Assembly (NCBI RefSeq): GCF_033568475.1
Contig: NW_027331831.1
Span: 10,416,001 to 10,480,000, forward strand
Source: Henckelia pumila
Lineage: Eukaryota > Streptophyta > Magnoliopsida > Lamiales > Gesneriaceae
Direction: 5' to 3'
DNA length: 64,000 nucleotides
How positions within the stretch are numbered: the first letter of the stretch is position 1; each line of letters starts with the position of its first letter. Under the pieces are notes generated by a model that did not search any database, was not told the origin of the DNA, and saw nothing but the letters and a program-made list of their open reading frames with translations. Shown here one piece after another: positions 24,863-35,696 of this stretch. The position numbers and the translations under genes are program-made.

Positions 24863-25579
24863 CTAAAAATGAAATCCAGATGTATTAACTCCATTGGCTA
24901 AACGTGCCAAACGCTGAGTCTTAACATCAAATATCTGAGCATCTCTGATCCGAGAATACAATGTTGGCTCAGACAAAATAGTATACAATCGAATCCCATT
25001 TCTCCCTTTCTTGTGATTGAGCGTAAAACTCAATGAACAGCACTCTTGAATCATATGAGATATTTCATTAGTCTGAAGTACAGAAAGTCTCACCTGCCGA
25101 CTCAAGGCATCAGCAGTAAGATTGGTAGAACCTGGATGATATTTGATTTCACAATCATAATCTTTCAGAAGATCCATCCAGCGTCTCTGTCGCATATTCA
25201 ACTCCGCCTGAGTGAATAAATACTTCAAACTCTTGTGATCCGTGAATATCTCAAATTTCTCGCCATAAAGATAATGCCTCCAGATCTTGAGCGCAAATAC
25301 AATGGCAGCCAACTCGAGATCATGCACTGGATAATTATTCTCATGCGTCTTCAACTGTTGAGAAGCATAGGCAATAACATGTCCATGCTGTGTCAGAACA
25401 CATCCTAAACCCTGACCAGAGGCATCAGTATAGACAACATAACCTCCTGATCCAGAAGTTAGAGCTAGCACAGGTGCAGTAGTAAGACGTTTACGCAGCT
25501 CGTGAAATGACTCCTCACAATCCGAGGACCATATGAAGGCAACATCTTTCCGTGTAAGCTGTGTCAAAGGCCTTGCCAA
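24863..25579 (-). pseudogene. gypsy RNase H region
   Basis: The RNase H core is visible: [15 protein letters not shown] with the first acidic residue, [17 protein letters not shown], and [14 protein letters not shown], followed by TADALSRQ at the end. It is preceded by the [10 protein letters not shown] linker. It lies in a different frame from the RT ORF, with a frameshift near 25600. Confidence 0.87.
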
Positions 25580-26033
25580 CTATGCAAAATTCTCGATGAA
25601 CCGACGGTAATATCCAGCTAGACAAGAAACTACGAATCTTAGCAACCGTCGTCGGACGAGACCAGTTCAGCACTGCCTCTATCTTACTAGGATCAACAGA
25701 TATTCCTTCATTAGAAATCACATGACCGAGAAACACTATCCGATCAAGCCAAAATTCACACTTGCTCAATTTCGCATACAGCTGCTTATCTCGTAACGTT
25801 TGTAAAACAATCCTCAAATGCTGTGCATGCTCATCCTTTTCATGAGAATAGACAAGAATATCATCAATGAAGATGATGACAAATCTATCCAGATACTCTC
25901 GAAATATCTTATTCATCAGATTCATGAAGACTGCCGGTGCATTCGTAAAACCGAATGGCATTACCAGAAATTCATAATGCCCGTATCTGATCCTGAAAGA
26001 AGTTGTAGATATATCTGAGTCTCGTACCCGCAT
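25580..26033 (-). pseudogene. gypsy reverse transcriptase, C-terminal part
   Basis: It reads [19 protein letters not shown], then the catalytic box [13 protein letters not shown] (IDD), then the thumb motif [18 protein letters not shown]. Frameshifts at both ends (about 26040 and 25600) separate it from the N-terminal RT half and from RNase H. Confidence 0.88.
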
Positions 26034-26035
26034 CT

Positions 26036-26922
26036 GATGGTATCCAGATCTCAGATCTATCTTCGAGTAAACAGAAGTACCCTATATTTGAGAATAGATC
26101 ATCAATCCGCTGCAAAGGATACTTATTCTTGATGGTGACACGATTCAACTGCCTGTAATCAATACATAATCGCATCGATCCATCCTTCTTCTTGACAAAT
26201 AACACAGGTGCTCCCCACGGAGAAACACTCGGACGAATATATCCCTTATCAAGCAGATCCTGTAACTGTTGTTTCAATTCCCTCATCTCTGACGGTGCCA
26301 AACGATAAGGTGCTCGGGATATAGGCGTAGTTCCTGGTACTAAATCAATACCAAATTCAACCTCTCGCACCGGAGGAAAACCAGGAATCTTATCAGGGAA
26401 TACATCAGAAAACTCGTTGACAACTGGTAACTGATCAATACCCGTACTACTCGTGGATATATCAACTGCATAGATGAGGTAGCCCTTCCCACCTGACTCC
26501 AAGACATGACATGCCTTCAGAGCCGAAACAAGTGGCATCGGAGGTCGCGCACCCTCACTATAAAAATACCAGCTATCACCCTCAACCGGATGAAACTGTA
26601 CCAGACACTGATAACAATCCACAGTAGCGTGATACAAAGTCAGCATATCTATTCCCAAGATACAGTCAAAATCTGTCATTGCTAATATCATCAAATTAGC
26701 CCATAACGTATTATCCTCAAACTCTAGAAGGCAACTCATCACTAGACGCTTAGTTACTATCTCTTGCTCCAATGGAGTAGATACAACTAAATCCATATCT
26801 ACTGATACATAAGGTAATCTATGTCTCTTAACAAAGCAACTAGAAATAAAGGAATGCGATGCTCCAGTATCAATTAATACAAGTGCAGGAATACCACGTA
26901 ACAGAAAGGTACCTGCCAACAT
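26036..26922 (-). pseudogene. gypsy protease and reverse transcriptase N-terminal part
   Basis: The retropepsin active site is [13 protein letters not shown] at about residues 14-26 of the ORF. RT follows: [34 protein letters not shown], and [12 protein letters not shown]. The frame is lost after RIDDLF, where the next conserved block ([11 protein letters not shown] in relatives) is displaced. An upstream TAG at about 26950 separates it from gag in the same frame. Confidence 0.88.
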
Positions 26923-26949
26923 GCAATCGCTTCCCTCTGTAGCCTGCTC

Positions 26950-27984
26950 CTAAGACAGAGCAAACACCTGCCCTTGAGACTGGGGACGATATCCAGAAGA
27001 ACTCTGTGGTGCTGGCTGCTGACGTGGAACAATAGAAGCCTGAGATCCAACCTGTGATCCCGATCCACTAGCAGAACCCATGCACTGAGGACAATCTCTC
27101 CGCAGATGTCCCTGCTGACCGCAAATATAACAAGCACCAGTAGCTCTCCGACATGAAGCTGCAGGATGCTTCCCTCCACAATGACTACAAAACTCCTCCT
27201 TCTTCTTCTTCTTCCCAAAACGGAACATACCTCGTGAACCATGAGATCCAGATGAAGTAGTAGGAGTAGAAGAAGACGTAGGTCCAGATTGCACAACAGA
27301 TTGAGCTCGAGTCTCAAAAGATCCACTAGGCTGTCCTGGCATCATCAACTGTGCCCGCCTGTTGCTAGTCTCCACAAGACGGCAACGGTTCACCAAAGTC
27401 TCAAAAGATATCGGGTCATCACAGACGACAACCTGTGAGTAGATATCTTGGTTCAAACCTTGTAGAAAGATATCATACTTCGACGCATCACTCTCATTGA
27501 TATGAGGACTGAAAGGTAGCAGATCAAGAAATCGTTGCTAATATTGATCAATAGTCATTGATCCTTGCCTCAGAGTAAGCAACTTCATAGATCATGTTTG
27601 GCGAACAGTCGGAGGAAAATACAATTTTTGGAACTCCCGACAGAAATCCCCCCAAGTTAGCTGTCCTCTCTCAGTACGTGCCTGAGCAGCTTTGGCATCC
27701 CACCAAAAATGTGCTCGATCCTCTAGAACAAATTCTAGAACTTCCAATTTCTGATCCTCAGTACAATCGAAAGCACGAAAAGTACTCTCGAGTTTAGACA
27801 TCCAACTCCTCGCCTGTTCAGGATTCTCATCTCCCACCAAGGGTTTTGGTCCTACTTGCATGAACTTATTGATAGAGTAGCGACGTCTACCCTCATGATG
27901 ACGATGATGATCATCATGATGGAGGTGATGACGATGATGATGACCACCTCCCTGGCCAACATTACCGTGACTCTCGTCAGCCAT
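26950..27984 (-). pseudogene. gypsy gag with zinc knuckle, two in-frame stops
   Basis: The start is placed at the ATG at 27984 (MADESHGNVGQGG, followed by a His-rich stretch); upstream in-frame ATGs precede it without gag features. The capsid-like part includes KFMQVGPKPLVGDENPEQA and WWDAKAAQA. Same-frame stops occur at about 27592 and 27538. The remainder ends with CYICGQQGHLRRDC, a CX2CX4HX4C zinc knuckle. Plant Tekay-type elements normally have one gag-pol ORF, which this once was. Confidence 0.85.
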
Positions 27985-28077
27985 ATCCTGAAAAGAATTG
28001 CACATTAAAATCCCAAATGCGCAAGAATTACTCAAGACTAAACTAAATCCCAAGTACTAATCCCAAAATCTAAGCAT

Positions 28078-28093
28078 TCTCTGATACCAAAAA
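28078..28093 (-). other. primer-binding site, initiator tRNA-Met
   Basis: The minus strand next to the 5' LTR reads TTTTTGGTATCAGAGA, containing the TGGTATCAGAG complement of the initiator tRNA-Met 3' end. Confidence 0.85.
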
Positions 28094-29540
28094 TGTAGTG
28101 ACCCTGCATGGTATCACCTACTAACTGGCAACTAATAGCATGCATTAAACTTAATACAGCAAAATAACTTAACAGAGTAAAACATGCGGAAACAAAACCA
28201 TAAAATACATATCATCTTAGTAATAAAATTCAGGCTTAAATCTGTAGTGATACAACCAAATCGAAACCTTAAACAGTAAACATTATACAGCTATATCGAA
28301 TCCTGCTGTATAATAAAATCCTCAAGGCTCCTGCTCCCTAGTCCTGCCTTGAACTACCAGCTCTGTCCATCCTGCGACCTGCCCCATGGAATAGGGTGTC
28401 CAAGATAACAACTAGGACGTGAGCGCTAACGCCCAGTACATAAACATGAGTACACGTAAATATATGATGCATGCAACATGATGACTGGTAACGGGTCATC
28501 CGAAAATCATGCTCAGTACCGGCGCCACATGAGTGCTGCCACCGCACGGATCAACCTCTGGGTGCAACCACACTCGTCTAGTACACCAGAGTAGACAGAC
28601 ATAAATGCCCCCGCCGTCGCGGTACTCTCAGTGGCAGACTATCGAGTATAGAGCTGAGCGGCTCTATAGTCAGGTATAACAAGGTATAGGCTCAACGTGT
28701 ATATGCACATGACATATGAATATAGAAAACGGTAAATCATATCTCATGCCATATAATAATGCCAAATAAATGCAACATATAAACATGTATACTCGCTGGC
28801 AATCTCAGTCAATGTGTACGTACCTCTAGGCTAGTTCAAGTATAGTATGATCCTAGGTTCCAAGCCTATATTCAAAAGTTCACCATATCACTACATAAAT
28901 TCTATAAGCCTTAACTAAGCTAATAAGTAATCCCAAAACTTAAATAGATTCCCGAACCATACCTTCGTCCGTAGTTAGCCCTTTGAAGTCGCTAGTTTCG
29001 GATGACTATAACCACAACTTGATTATTCCAGAACCTCTATTATAACCGATAGGGCCCTCAAGTGTATAACTCACACTATATAACTGAAGAAGGAAACTCG
29101 GAAATTTGTATTTAGAAATGAATCTGAGAAGCCCTATTTATAGGCAAAATTCCCGGCCAGGATCGGAACTTCCGATTTCAGGATCGGAGCTTCCGATCCA
29201 GCTCACTGCATGCATGTGTGACACATCGGGATCGGAACTTCCGATCGGGCGACCGGAGCTTCCGATCTGCTCTACGTTCAACACTTATCAAAACTCGCGG
29301 CTGAGTCATCGAGCATTGCTGGCAGCTGGAGATCGGAACGTCCGTTCCAGGATCGAAGCTTCCGATCTCGGTGCTTCCGCTGAGCTTCCGAAGTGGCTGG
29401 GATCGGAGCTTCCGATCCGGCCCAAAATCAAAAGCCCAAATTCTCTTCCGAAGTCCAATAACACTTCGAAATTGATTAATTACCAACCCTTAATCATGTT
29501 TAACATATTATTATCTTAAAATGGAATCTGGGTTACTACA
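28094..29540 (-). repeat. right LTR (5' LTR of the minus-strand element)
   Basis: 1447 bp, TGTAGTGACC...GGTTACTACA. The TATA box (minus strand CCTATAAATAGGG) is at 29132-29144 and the palindrome array at 29159-29418. It has one 21-bp palindrome unit more than its partner. Confidence 0.95.
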
Positions 29541-29545
29541 AGCAC

Positions 29546-29700
29546 CACCACCGAGACCTTCACCTCAGCTGTCGCCCCAAGCCCGACCACCCACGCCAGT
29601 TCGACAACCATCACCACCACAAATCACCTCGGGCGGCCATCATTGTTACCACAAATCTCTCGATCTCAGATCGCGTCTTGACAAAAAGGGGAAATGGGTT
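29546..29700. other. GC-rich low-complexity sequence, right half
   Basis: Continuation of 21885-21982 after the gypsy insertion. It is CCACC- and CACCA-rich. See the left half for the reading of both strands. Confidence 0.4.
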
Positions 29701-30021
29701 TTCTGAAAATTATAAATGGCCATATGAGAAGAAGAAAAACGATTCTTCATGGGCCCAAAATTTGGTCCAATTTTAGTTTTAAAAAAATAAAAGATAAAAC
29801 ACAAACTGGCGCATAAGATTCCAGTGTGCAGGGGAACAAAATCATATATATATATATATATATATATTATGTCCATCCATCATGTTCATCTATGTGAGAA
29901 TCGCTAAGTTTGAACTTATCTATTGGACGTGATAAAGGGAAAATGTTATGAATCACGGACGCCAATCTATATTTGAATTTATAAGATGTGAAGCATATCA
30001 AAATTGTACATCCAATAGGTT
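29701..30021. other. AT-rich spacer with (AT)n run
   Basis: No gene. It contains an (AT)n microsatellite at 29843-29867. Confidence 0.5.
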
Positions 30022-30029
30022 GTGATTGT

Positions 30030-30249
30030 TAGGGGTGGGTTTTCGGTATACCTTGCCGAAAATACCGGTATGAATATTTTTATACCATACCAATACCGAA
30101 ATTTTGAAATTTTGGTAAAAAAAAAATTCATACTGATACCGTACAAATACCAAAAAAAATTTGATATACCGAAAAAATGTTTATATATCGAAAAAATTTC
30201 GGTAAGATATCTCGATTATTCGGTATTTTAGTACGGTATTCCAGCCCTA
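30030..30249. mobile_element. hAT-type MITE with 8-bp target duplication
   Basis: The ends are TAGGGGTGGG...CCAGCCCTA. The interior is filled with CGGTATACCG-like phrases that fold back on each other. The flanking 8-mers GTGATTGT (30022-30029) and GTGAATGT (30250-30257) match at 7 of 8, the length expected for hAT transposition. Confidence 0.75.
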
Positions 30250-30291
30250 GTGAATGTCACCTCAGAGGTGCTCGCGTAGGTGGACAACATA

Positions 30292-30564
30292 TCTTTCTAT
30301 ATTATTAAAAAGAGAAACACTTAGTAATCGAATTAAAATTAATTTCATGAAACACCATACAAATATCTAAAATACCTTCAAAAAGCAAAAAAAAAAAAAT
30401 ATCTATCTCTATTTTAAACTTTATTTGTCCATGGTTTTCTCTATTTTATGCCTTAATTTTATTTTCAAATTTAAATTGATTTGAAAAATATATATAATAT
30501 ATCTATACAATAAATAATATTTATATTTTAATTACACACACAACATATGTGCAGACACGACTAG
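30292..30564 (+). mobile_element. mini-Helitron candidate
   Basis: It starts TCTTTCTATATTATTAAAAA and ends GTGCAGACACGACTAG. The base to the left is A and to the right is T. A 5' TC, a 3' CTAG and A/T flanks are the plant Helitron signature, and the start and end phrases resemble plant Helitron termini. A GC-rich 3' hairpin is not clear; only a short ACATATGT palindrome precedes the end. Confidence 0.5.
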
Positions 30565-30568
30565 TATG

Positions 30569-30926
30569 TATATATATATATATATATAGTTCAGATACAG
30601 AATATCAACTATGTGTACTTATATGAGCATCGGCTGAGGTGACGTCCCATACAACTAATAAATAGATGTCACTTCAGTAGGTGCCCACTTAAGTTCTCAT
30701 GATTGGTGCTCATCATATCAAAATTATGTATGCTTATATATGTATATATATAGTTTTGATCTCTTGGACAACCACCGTAGGCCAATACGTGAGCACCGAC
30801 TGACATGTCATTCATTTATTGGTTGTACAAAGTTCCACATCATCCGGTGCTCACGTAGTTTCCTATATTGGTTGCACATGAGATCAGAACTCTGTATACA
30901 TATATATTATATATTTGGGTTAATTA
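30569..30926. repeat. foldback element and spacer
   Basis: Inner inverted repeat: TACGTGAGCACCG near 30786 and its exact complement CGGTGCTCACGTA near 30845. The pairing extends outward, TTTTGATCTCTTGGACAACC near 30755 with its imperfect complement ending near 30893. Similar GAGCAYCGG phrases occur at 30625-30640. It is probably a MITE; the ends are uncertain. Confidence 0.45.
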
Positions 30927-31497
30927 CACTTATAAGGCTGAATCGATTATTGCATAAGATCATTTCTCCATCCTAGAGTGTATTATTGTTGGTTGTTTAA
31001 TCTCAGATAATATCCTTCTCGCCCAGGAGATGGTGAATCATTTAAATTTTCGTTAGAGGGAGAGGGAATATCATCATGAAGTTGAACATGGCTAAAGCCT
31101 ATGATAGAGTTCAGTGGGATTTCTTGTATCAGATGCTGCGTATTTTTGGTTTCTCAGATGGATCTGTCAGCTTATTCTCAGATGTGTCAATAACTGTTGG
31201 TTTTCTATTAAAATAAACGGTTCTCTCTTGGGGTTTTTCCATTAGAACAGAGGGCTCAGACAGGGGGATCCGATTTCTTCATCTTTATTTGTGATTGTTG
31301 CTAAATATTTGTCCAGATTATTTGAACGGCATAGAATGCTTAATTTCATCACGGGGAGGCCGTTTCGATTGATGCATTTGGCATATGCGGATAGTCTCAT
31401 TATTTTCACGAATGGCTCTATTCTTGGAATCAGAATTCTTCGGGATTTCCTGTATCATTATGAACAGTGCTTTGGTCAACTCATCAATAATGCCAAG
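30927..31497 (+). pseudogene. LINE reverse transcriptase, segment 1 (5' truncated)
   Basis: In broken frames the plus strand reads NRLLHKIISPS, LISDNILLAQEMVNHLNF, MKLNMAKAYDRVQWDFLYQML, LRQGDPISSSLF and LMHLAYADS. These are consecutive landmarks of plant L1-type RT; the catalytic YADD has become YADS. The left end lies inside the RT domain, so the endonuclease half is missing, the usual result of incomplete target-primed reverse transcription. It continues after solo LTR A at 50100. Confidence 0.82.
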
Positions 31498-32558
31498 TGT
31501 AACGCACCGATTTTATCTTAATTGACTTTATTGGAGATAATCGGAGATTCCAGAATTCAAGAACCGACTTGATTTTGATCAGGGTCCTTTTTGCAAATTT
31601 CGGATTTTTCAGGGACTAAAATGCAATTTTGGACTTAAATAGATATTTAAGCTTGGTTGACTCTTTCTCCTTCATTCATCCTTCTCCTCCAACGTTTCTC
31701 CCTCCATTGAAGGCGCCCAATGTGTTCTTCAAGCTTCCAGATTTCATCCCGAGCTCGATCCGTTCGTTGGAATTTATTTCTGAAGGCAGATTAGCGATCA
31801 CGGCTGTGAGAGCTTCGTTCTATCATAAGTTTTTTTACGATCATGTTTATTTTATTTTTTGGATGTTGTTAGAATCGTTCGAGATTCGAGTATGTTGTTC
31901 TTGGCAGAGTTTTGATCGTTTATTATCTGTCGGTTTCGAAATAGAGCGTCGTTCGGATTTGTTATGATTTTTGAAGGGATTTTCAAAAGTTGAGTTTTTA
32001 TGATTTGTTGGAATTGGATTGTTATGGTTGAATGTTGATTGATATGAGTTGTTTGGATTGATATTATGCTGTCTGCGTTTCCGATTTGATCAAAATACAA
32101 CCGTTATGCCGCCGGTTTGAGTTTTGTTTTGTCAATAAGTTTGAATTGTTTGAGCCAAGTCTCTGTTTTGAATTGATGATATGTGGCTATTGAGTTTGAT
32201 CGTCGTTGTTGATCTTCTCTTGCCTCCGTACAGATTCGTTCGAAGGCCGTTGAATTGTGAGATTTCAGGAGTTGAATCGCTTTGAAGATTGTAGCCGGTA
32301 TAGTATCGACTTTCTTATTATTTTTGAGGAAGTTTGATTGAATCTTGATTGAGGAATTGTTGTTGTTTCCAAGTTGGAGCATCGACATTTGAAAGAGGTA
32401 TAAGATGAATTAGACTGGAATGGAACGAGTGACTCGAATCCAACTTGATTCGAGTGTTCCGAGGAATCACATACTTGCATGTTATTTTCTTTTACTCGAA
32501 TTTAGTTGATTGAGTTATGTTTGCATTGCATTCATCTTGAGCTAAGAATCCTTGATTT
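31498..32558 (+). repeat. solo LTR A, left part
   Basis: It starts TGTAACGCACCG right after CCAAG (31493-31497) and is interrupted by gypsy B at 32559. The full LTR, with 49069-50094, is about 2.09 kb. No internal gypsy region is attached, and both ends carry the same duplication CCAAG, so it is a solo LTR left by LTR-LTR recombination. Confidence 0.85.
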
Positions 32559-33818
32559 TGTAGCGACCCGACCCGGATCCACTACCTAATCAGAGTTAAG
32601 ATCATAATTAAGCATGCATTAAATAAAATCGTTGCGAAAGACTTAAATACAAGCAGACCGGCAGAATAAAACCGGCTAACAAACTCGATTTATACAACCC
32701 AATCGAATTATTATAAAACCTACAGCTAAATACTGCTGTCTTCAAGGTCGCTGGCTCCTCCAGGTTCCTGGTGCTCAATCCTGCACCTACACCTGCCCCG
32801 TCGAATAGGGTATCCAGATACACAGAAAATACTGGACGTGAGCTCTAAGCTCAATACAAAAGCACGGATAAACATACAAATATGATGCATGCAAATGACA
32901 GGGTATCCATATCTGGGATAACTGTATACGAACCGCTCAGACTGTCACCTGGGATATAAGCTCGTCACATTGGGGTAGCTAACCACTGTGTGCGATCACT
33001 CATTCCCGAATCTCGGATGCGGACCACGGAGTCCTCGAGGTATCAGTACCTAAGGGTACTCGATATCAAACGTCCTAACAGGGCTGAGCAACCCTAACTG
33101 GCTCATCTCGAAAGATATACAGACATACAGGCACAAGATGATATGCACATGCCGCATAACAATAATAACATGCAAATACATAAATGCAACATATAAGCAT
33201 GCATATCCGCTGGCAATCTCAGTCAGTACTTACGTACCTTTCTAAGGCAGTCCTAGTAGTCCCACTCTAGGTTCCAAGCCTATCATCAAGTCTACAATGC
33301 AAATACCCATGCATCATTCAATAAGCTCTAAAAGCCTTAACTAAGCTATTGCATACTCCTAAATAATTTAAGGAGACCATATCTATACCTGCGTCCGTCG
33401 TCAGTCCACTGATGGCGACTATCCCGCAACTAGGGAACTCCCCTACTGCGAATCCACAGCCTCGAACATGGCTCTACAACACGAACACTGCTCCGCTACT
33501 ATGTCAGACACTGTCTGACTATACTAAAACAAATATCCTACTCAAACTCTAAAATAAGAGTACCCAAAGCCCTAAAATAGGACCACGAGGGCGAAGGAGA
33601 GAATTCGGAATTGGTAAGAAATGAAGGCCTCGGACCTTATATTTATAGGCATCGATCGGAACCTCCGATCCTCGATCGGAACTTCCGATCCTTGATCGGA
33701 ACGTCCGATCCTGCCATCGAAGCTTTCGAACATCCTCATCTTCCACGTGTCAAAATCTCACTGGTTGACTTTGGATAGGGGTGATCGGAGCTTCCGATCC
33801 TGTTCGGAGCTTCCGATC
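32559..33818 (-). repeat. left LTR of gypsy B, first part
   Basis: It matches 47588 onward closely. It has a TATA-like box at 33638-33649 (minus strand) and a palindrome array from 33652, one 40-bp double unit longer than in the right LTR. The copia insertion at 33819 falls inside a palindrome. Confidence 0.9.
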
Positions 33819-35682
33819 TGTTGGAAAACTGGCGAGTTCCCAGACCAATTACGATTGATACCCGGTGCAGCGGAAGTTTAAAAATTTTTCATGGAACGTT
33901 TCCATGGTATGGGTATCAACCGTTCATCGATTGAATTACGTGTGTGTAAAATTCAAATAACAATTAAATAAATTTTACCTCAAATCTCGCAACGAGATTA
34001 ATGGACACCAACAGAACAATTCTGCTCTTGTTGTCTCTCCCTGGAACCGATGAACGCCTTCAATCAGGTCCACGAACAGAGGTTTAATCCCTCTGATAGA
34101 TTGCACTAGAAAATCTATCAGAAGTTTTCTGCGAAGAGATTGAACGAATCTGATTCGTTATTCCTTACTGCGATTCAAAATCACAGACCGGAATTTTCTC
34201 GGGCAGAGCAAAGGGAGGGGACGGCCGATCGGTTTTGAGAGGGTCTAGGGTTTTCGAAATTTTCTCTCAAAATTTATGACCTGTTGTGTATAATTTCTGT
34301 ACTGAAATAACTTATTTATAATGCAGGCCACTAACACCTTAGGGCCCATTAGTCATAAGCTGGGGCCCGACAAGCAAAGCCCGCTCGTTCAGAAATTAAT
34401 ATAAAATTCATCGTGACTCCGATTGATGAAACGATTTCACCAATGTGCACAGAAACCATTTCTGCACGTTTTAAAGTCAAAATAAATTTTCCTGAATCCG
34501 AATTCAGTGGTTTCCAAAAATGTCCATCCCTATGTCATTTTAGGAAATCCTACTCCCTTACTCTTATTTAAGAAGTCCAACTCCTTAGTTCATTAAATTT
34601 AACTCTTTAAATTTAACTATCTCAACGGGGATTAAAACTCCATTACACTGTGTGACCCTCAATGGTTCAGGGATACAGCTAGCCGTGGGCTCACAACTCC
34701 TTGTGACTCGGAACAACACTTTCCGACTTGCCCAACGAATCATGGTAAAGCGCCTAGCAACATCGCCCCATGATTCCCTAGGTATCACTGATAGTGCCTA
34801 CAAGAACCAGTAGATTTTGGTTAGCGTACAGTACGGTCCCTTCATCCATATATCCCGATCGAATCAACAACCATTGGTATATCGAGAGTCGCTCAAGATT
34901 CGATAACTATGCAATGCATCTTGAAGATCAAATTAGTGACATCGCATGTGCTACTAAGAAACCATTTCTTAAATCACATCAAGTACTCTGGCCAGAGATT
35001 TGTCACACTAATATCTCCTCAGATCGCATAGGATATCCACACTCGCAAGTATGTGGTGAATCCTTGACAACAATGCATTGACTCCTATATGTGTCGTAAC
35101 TGTACCCAATCTCGACACCTGATGACCCCCTCAGAGTCGGTAAACGAGTCAAAGCACAGTACTAGCATATAGAGTCTCCATGATGTTTCAAGTCGTAAGG
35201 ACTAATGGTGTACAACCAAAACCGCGGACTTTATCCACTCGATAAGTGATAACCACTTGGAAAGTCCGGATAGGGTAGTTCGACTATTCATCCTATGAAT
35301 ATCCATTTGCATGCTTCGAACATCTCCATGTTCCCTACCAATGAAACGTGGTACTCCGCATCGCAAATGCTAGTCTCAAACTCGAGCGATCCTTATCCTT
35401 ATTATCGGACGGCTCAATCGACCAGGAACGGTTTTAGAATATACAGTGACTATAAGATGTATTTCATGATAGACATCTCCATGTTCTACCACATCTTACA
35501 TACACTATAGTATATTCAAGGTCTTTATCAAAACAACAATAGTATATCACAATATAACAATATGAAGTAATATAAAGTCATTGCCATAAAAGTGTAAATA
35601 ATATTAAACAAAAGATTGTTTATACAAAGAGTCAACAAAGCCCATAGCCACACAGTTGGCTCACTGGGCACCCACTCTTACA
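33819..35682 (-). repeat. left LTR of the copia element (3' LTR)
   Basis: 1864 bp, TGTTGG...CTTACA. ORFs inside it (67, 95 and 71 codons) are repeated identically in the other LTR only because the LTRs are identical; they show no protein features. Confidence 0.95.
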
Positions 35683-35696
35683 ATCTCCCACTTGCC
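35683..35696 (-). other. polypurine tract of the copia element
   Basis: The minus strand reads GGGCAAGTGGGAGAT before the LTR start TGTAAGAG. It overlaps the end of gag-pol. Confidence 0.75.

Larger units (their letters stand above)
21983..29540 (-). mobile_element. Ty3/gypsy chromodomain retrotransposon (Tekay/Del-like), full length but with broken coding sequence
   Basis: LTRs at 21983-23404 and 28094-29540 (TGTAGTGACC...GGTTACTACA) are flanked by the duplication AGCAC (21978-21982 and 29541-29545). The primer-binding site and polypurine tract are in place. On the minus strand the domain order is gag with zinc knuckle, protease, RT, RNase H, integrase, chromodomain. This is the Ty3/gypsy order with RT before integrase, and the C-terminal chromodomain makes it a chromovirus. 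The reading frame is broken by at least six stops and two frameshifts, so movement would need proteins from elsewhere. Confidence 0.95.

Noticed and set aside
26874..27326. Leucine-rich 150-codon minus-strand ORF
   Set aside because: It is another frame over the gag zinc-knuckle region, whose gag frame has clear family motifs.
34585..35510. ORFs duplicated exactly at 42359-43284
   Set aside because: The duplication is only the two identical LTRs of the copia element; the peptides show no family features.
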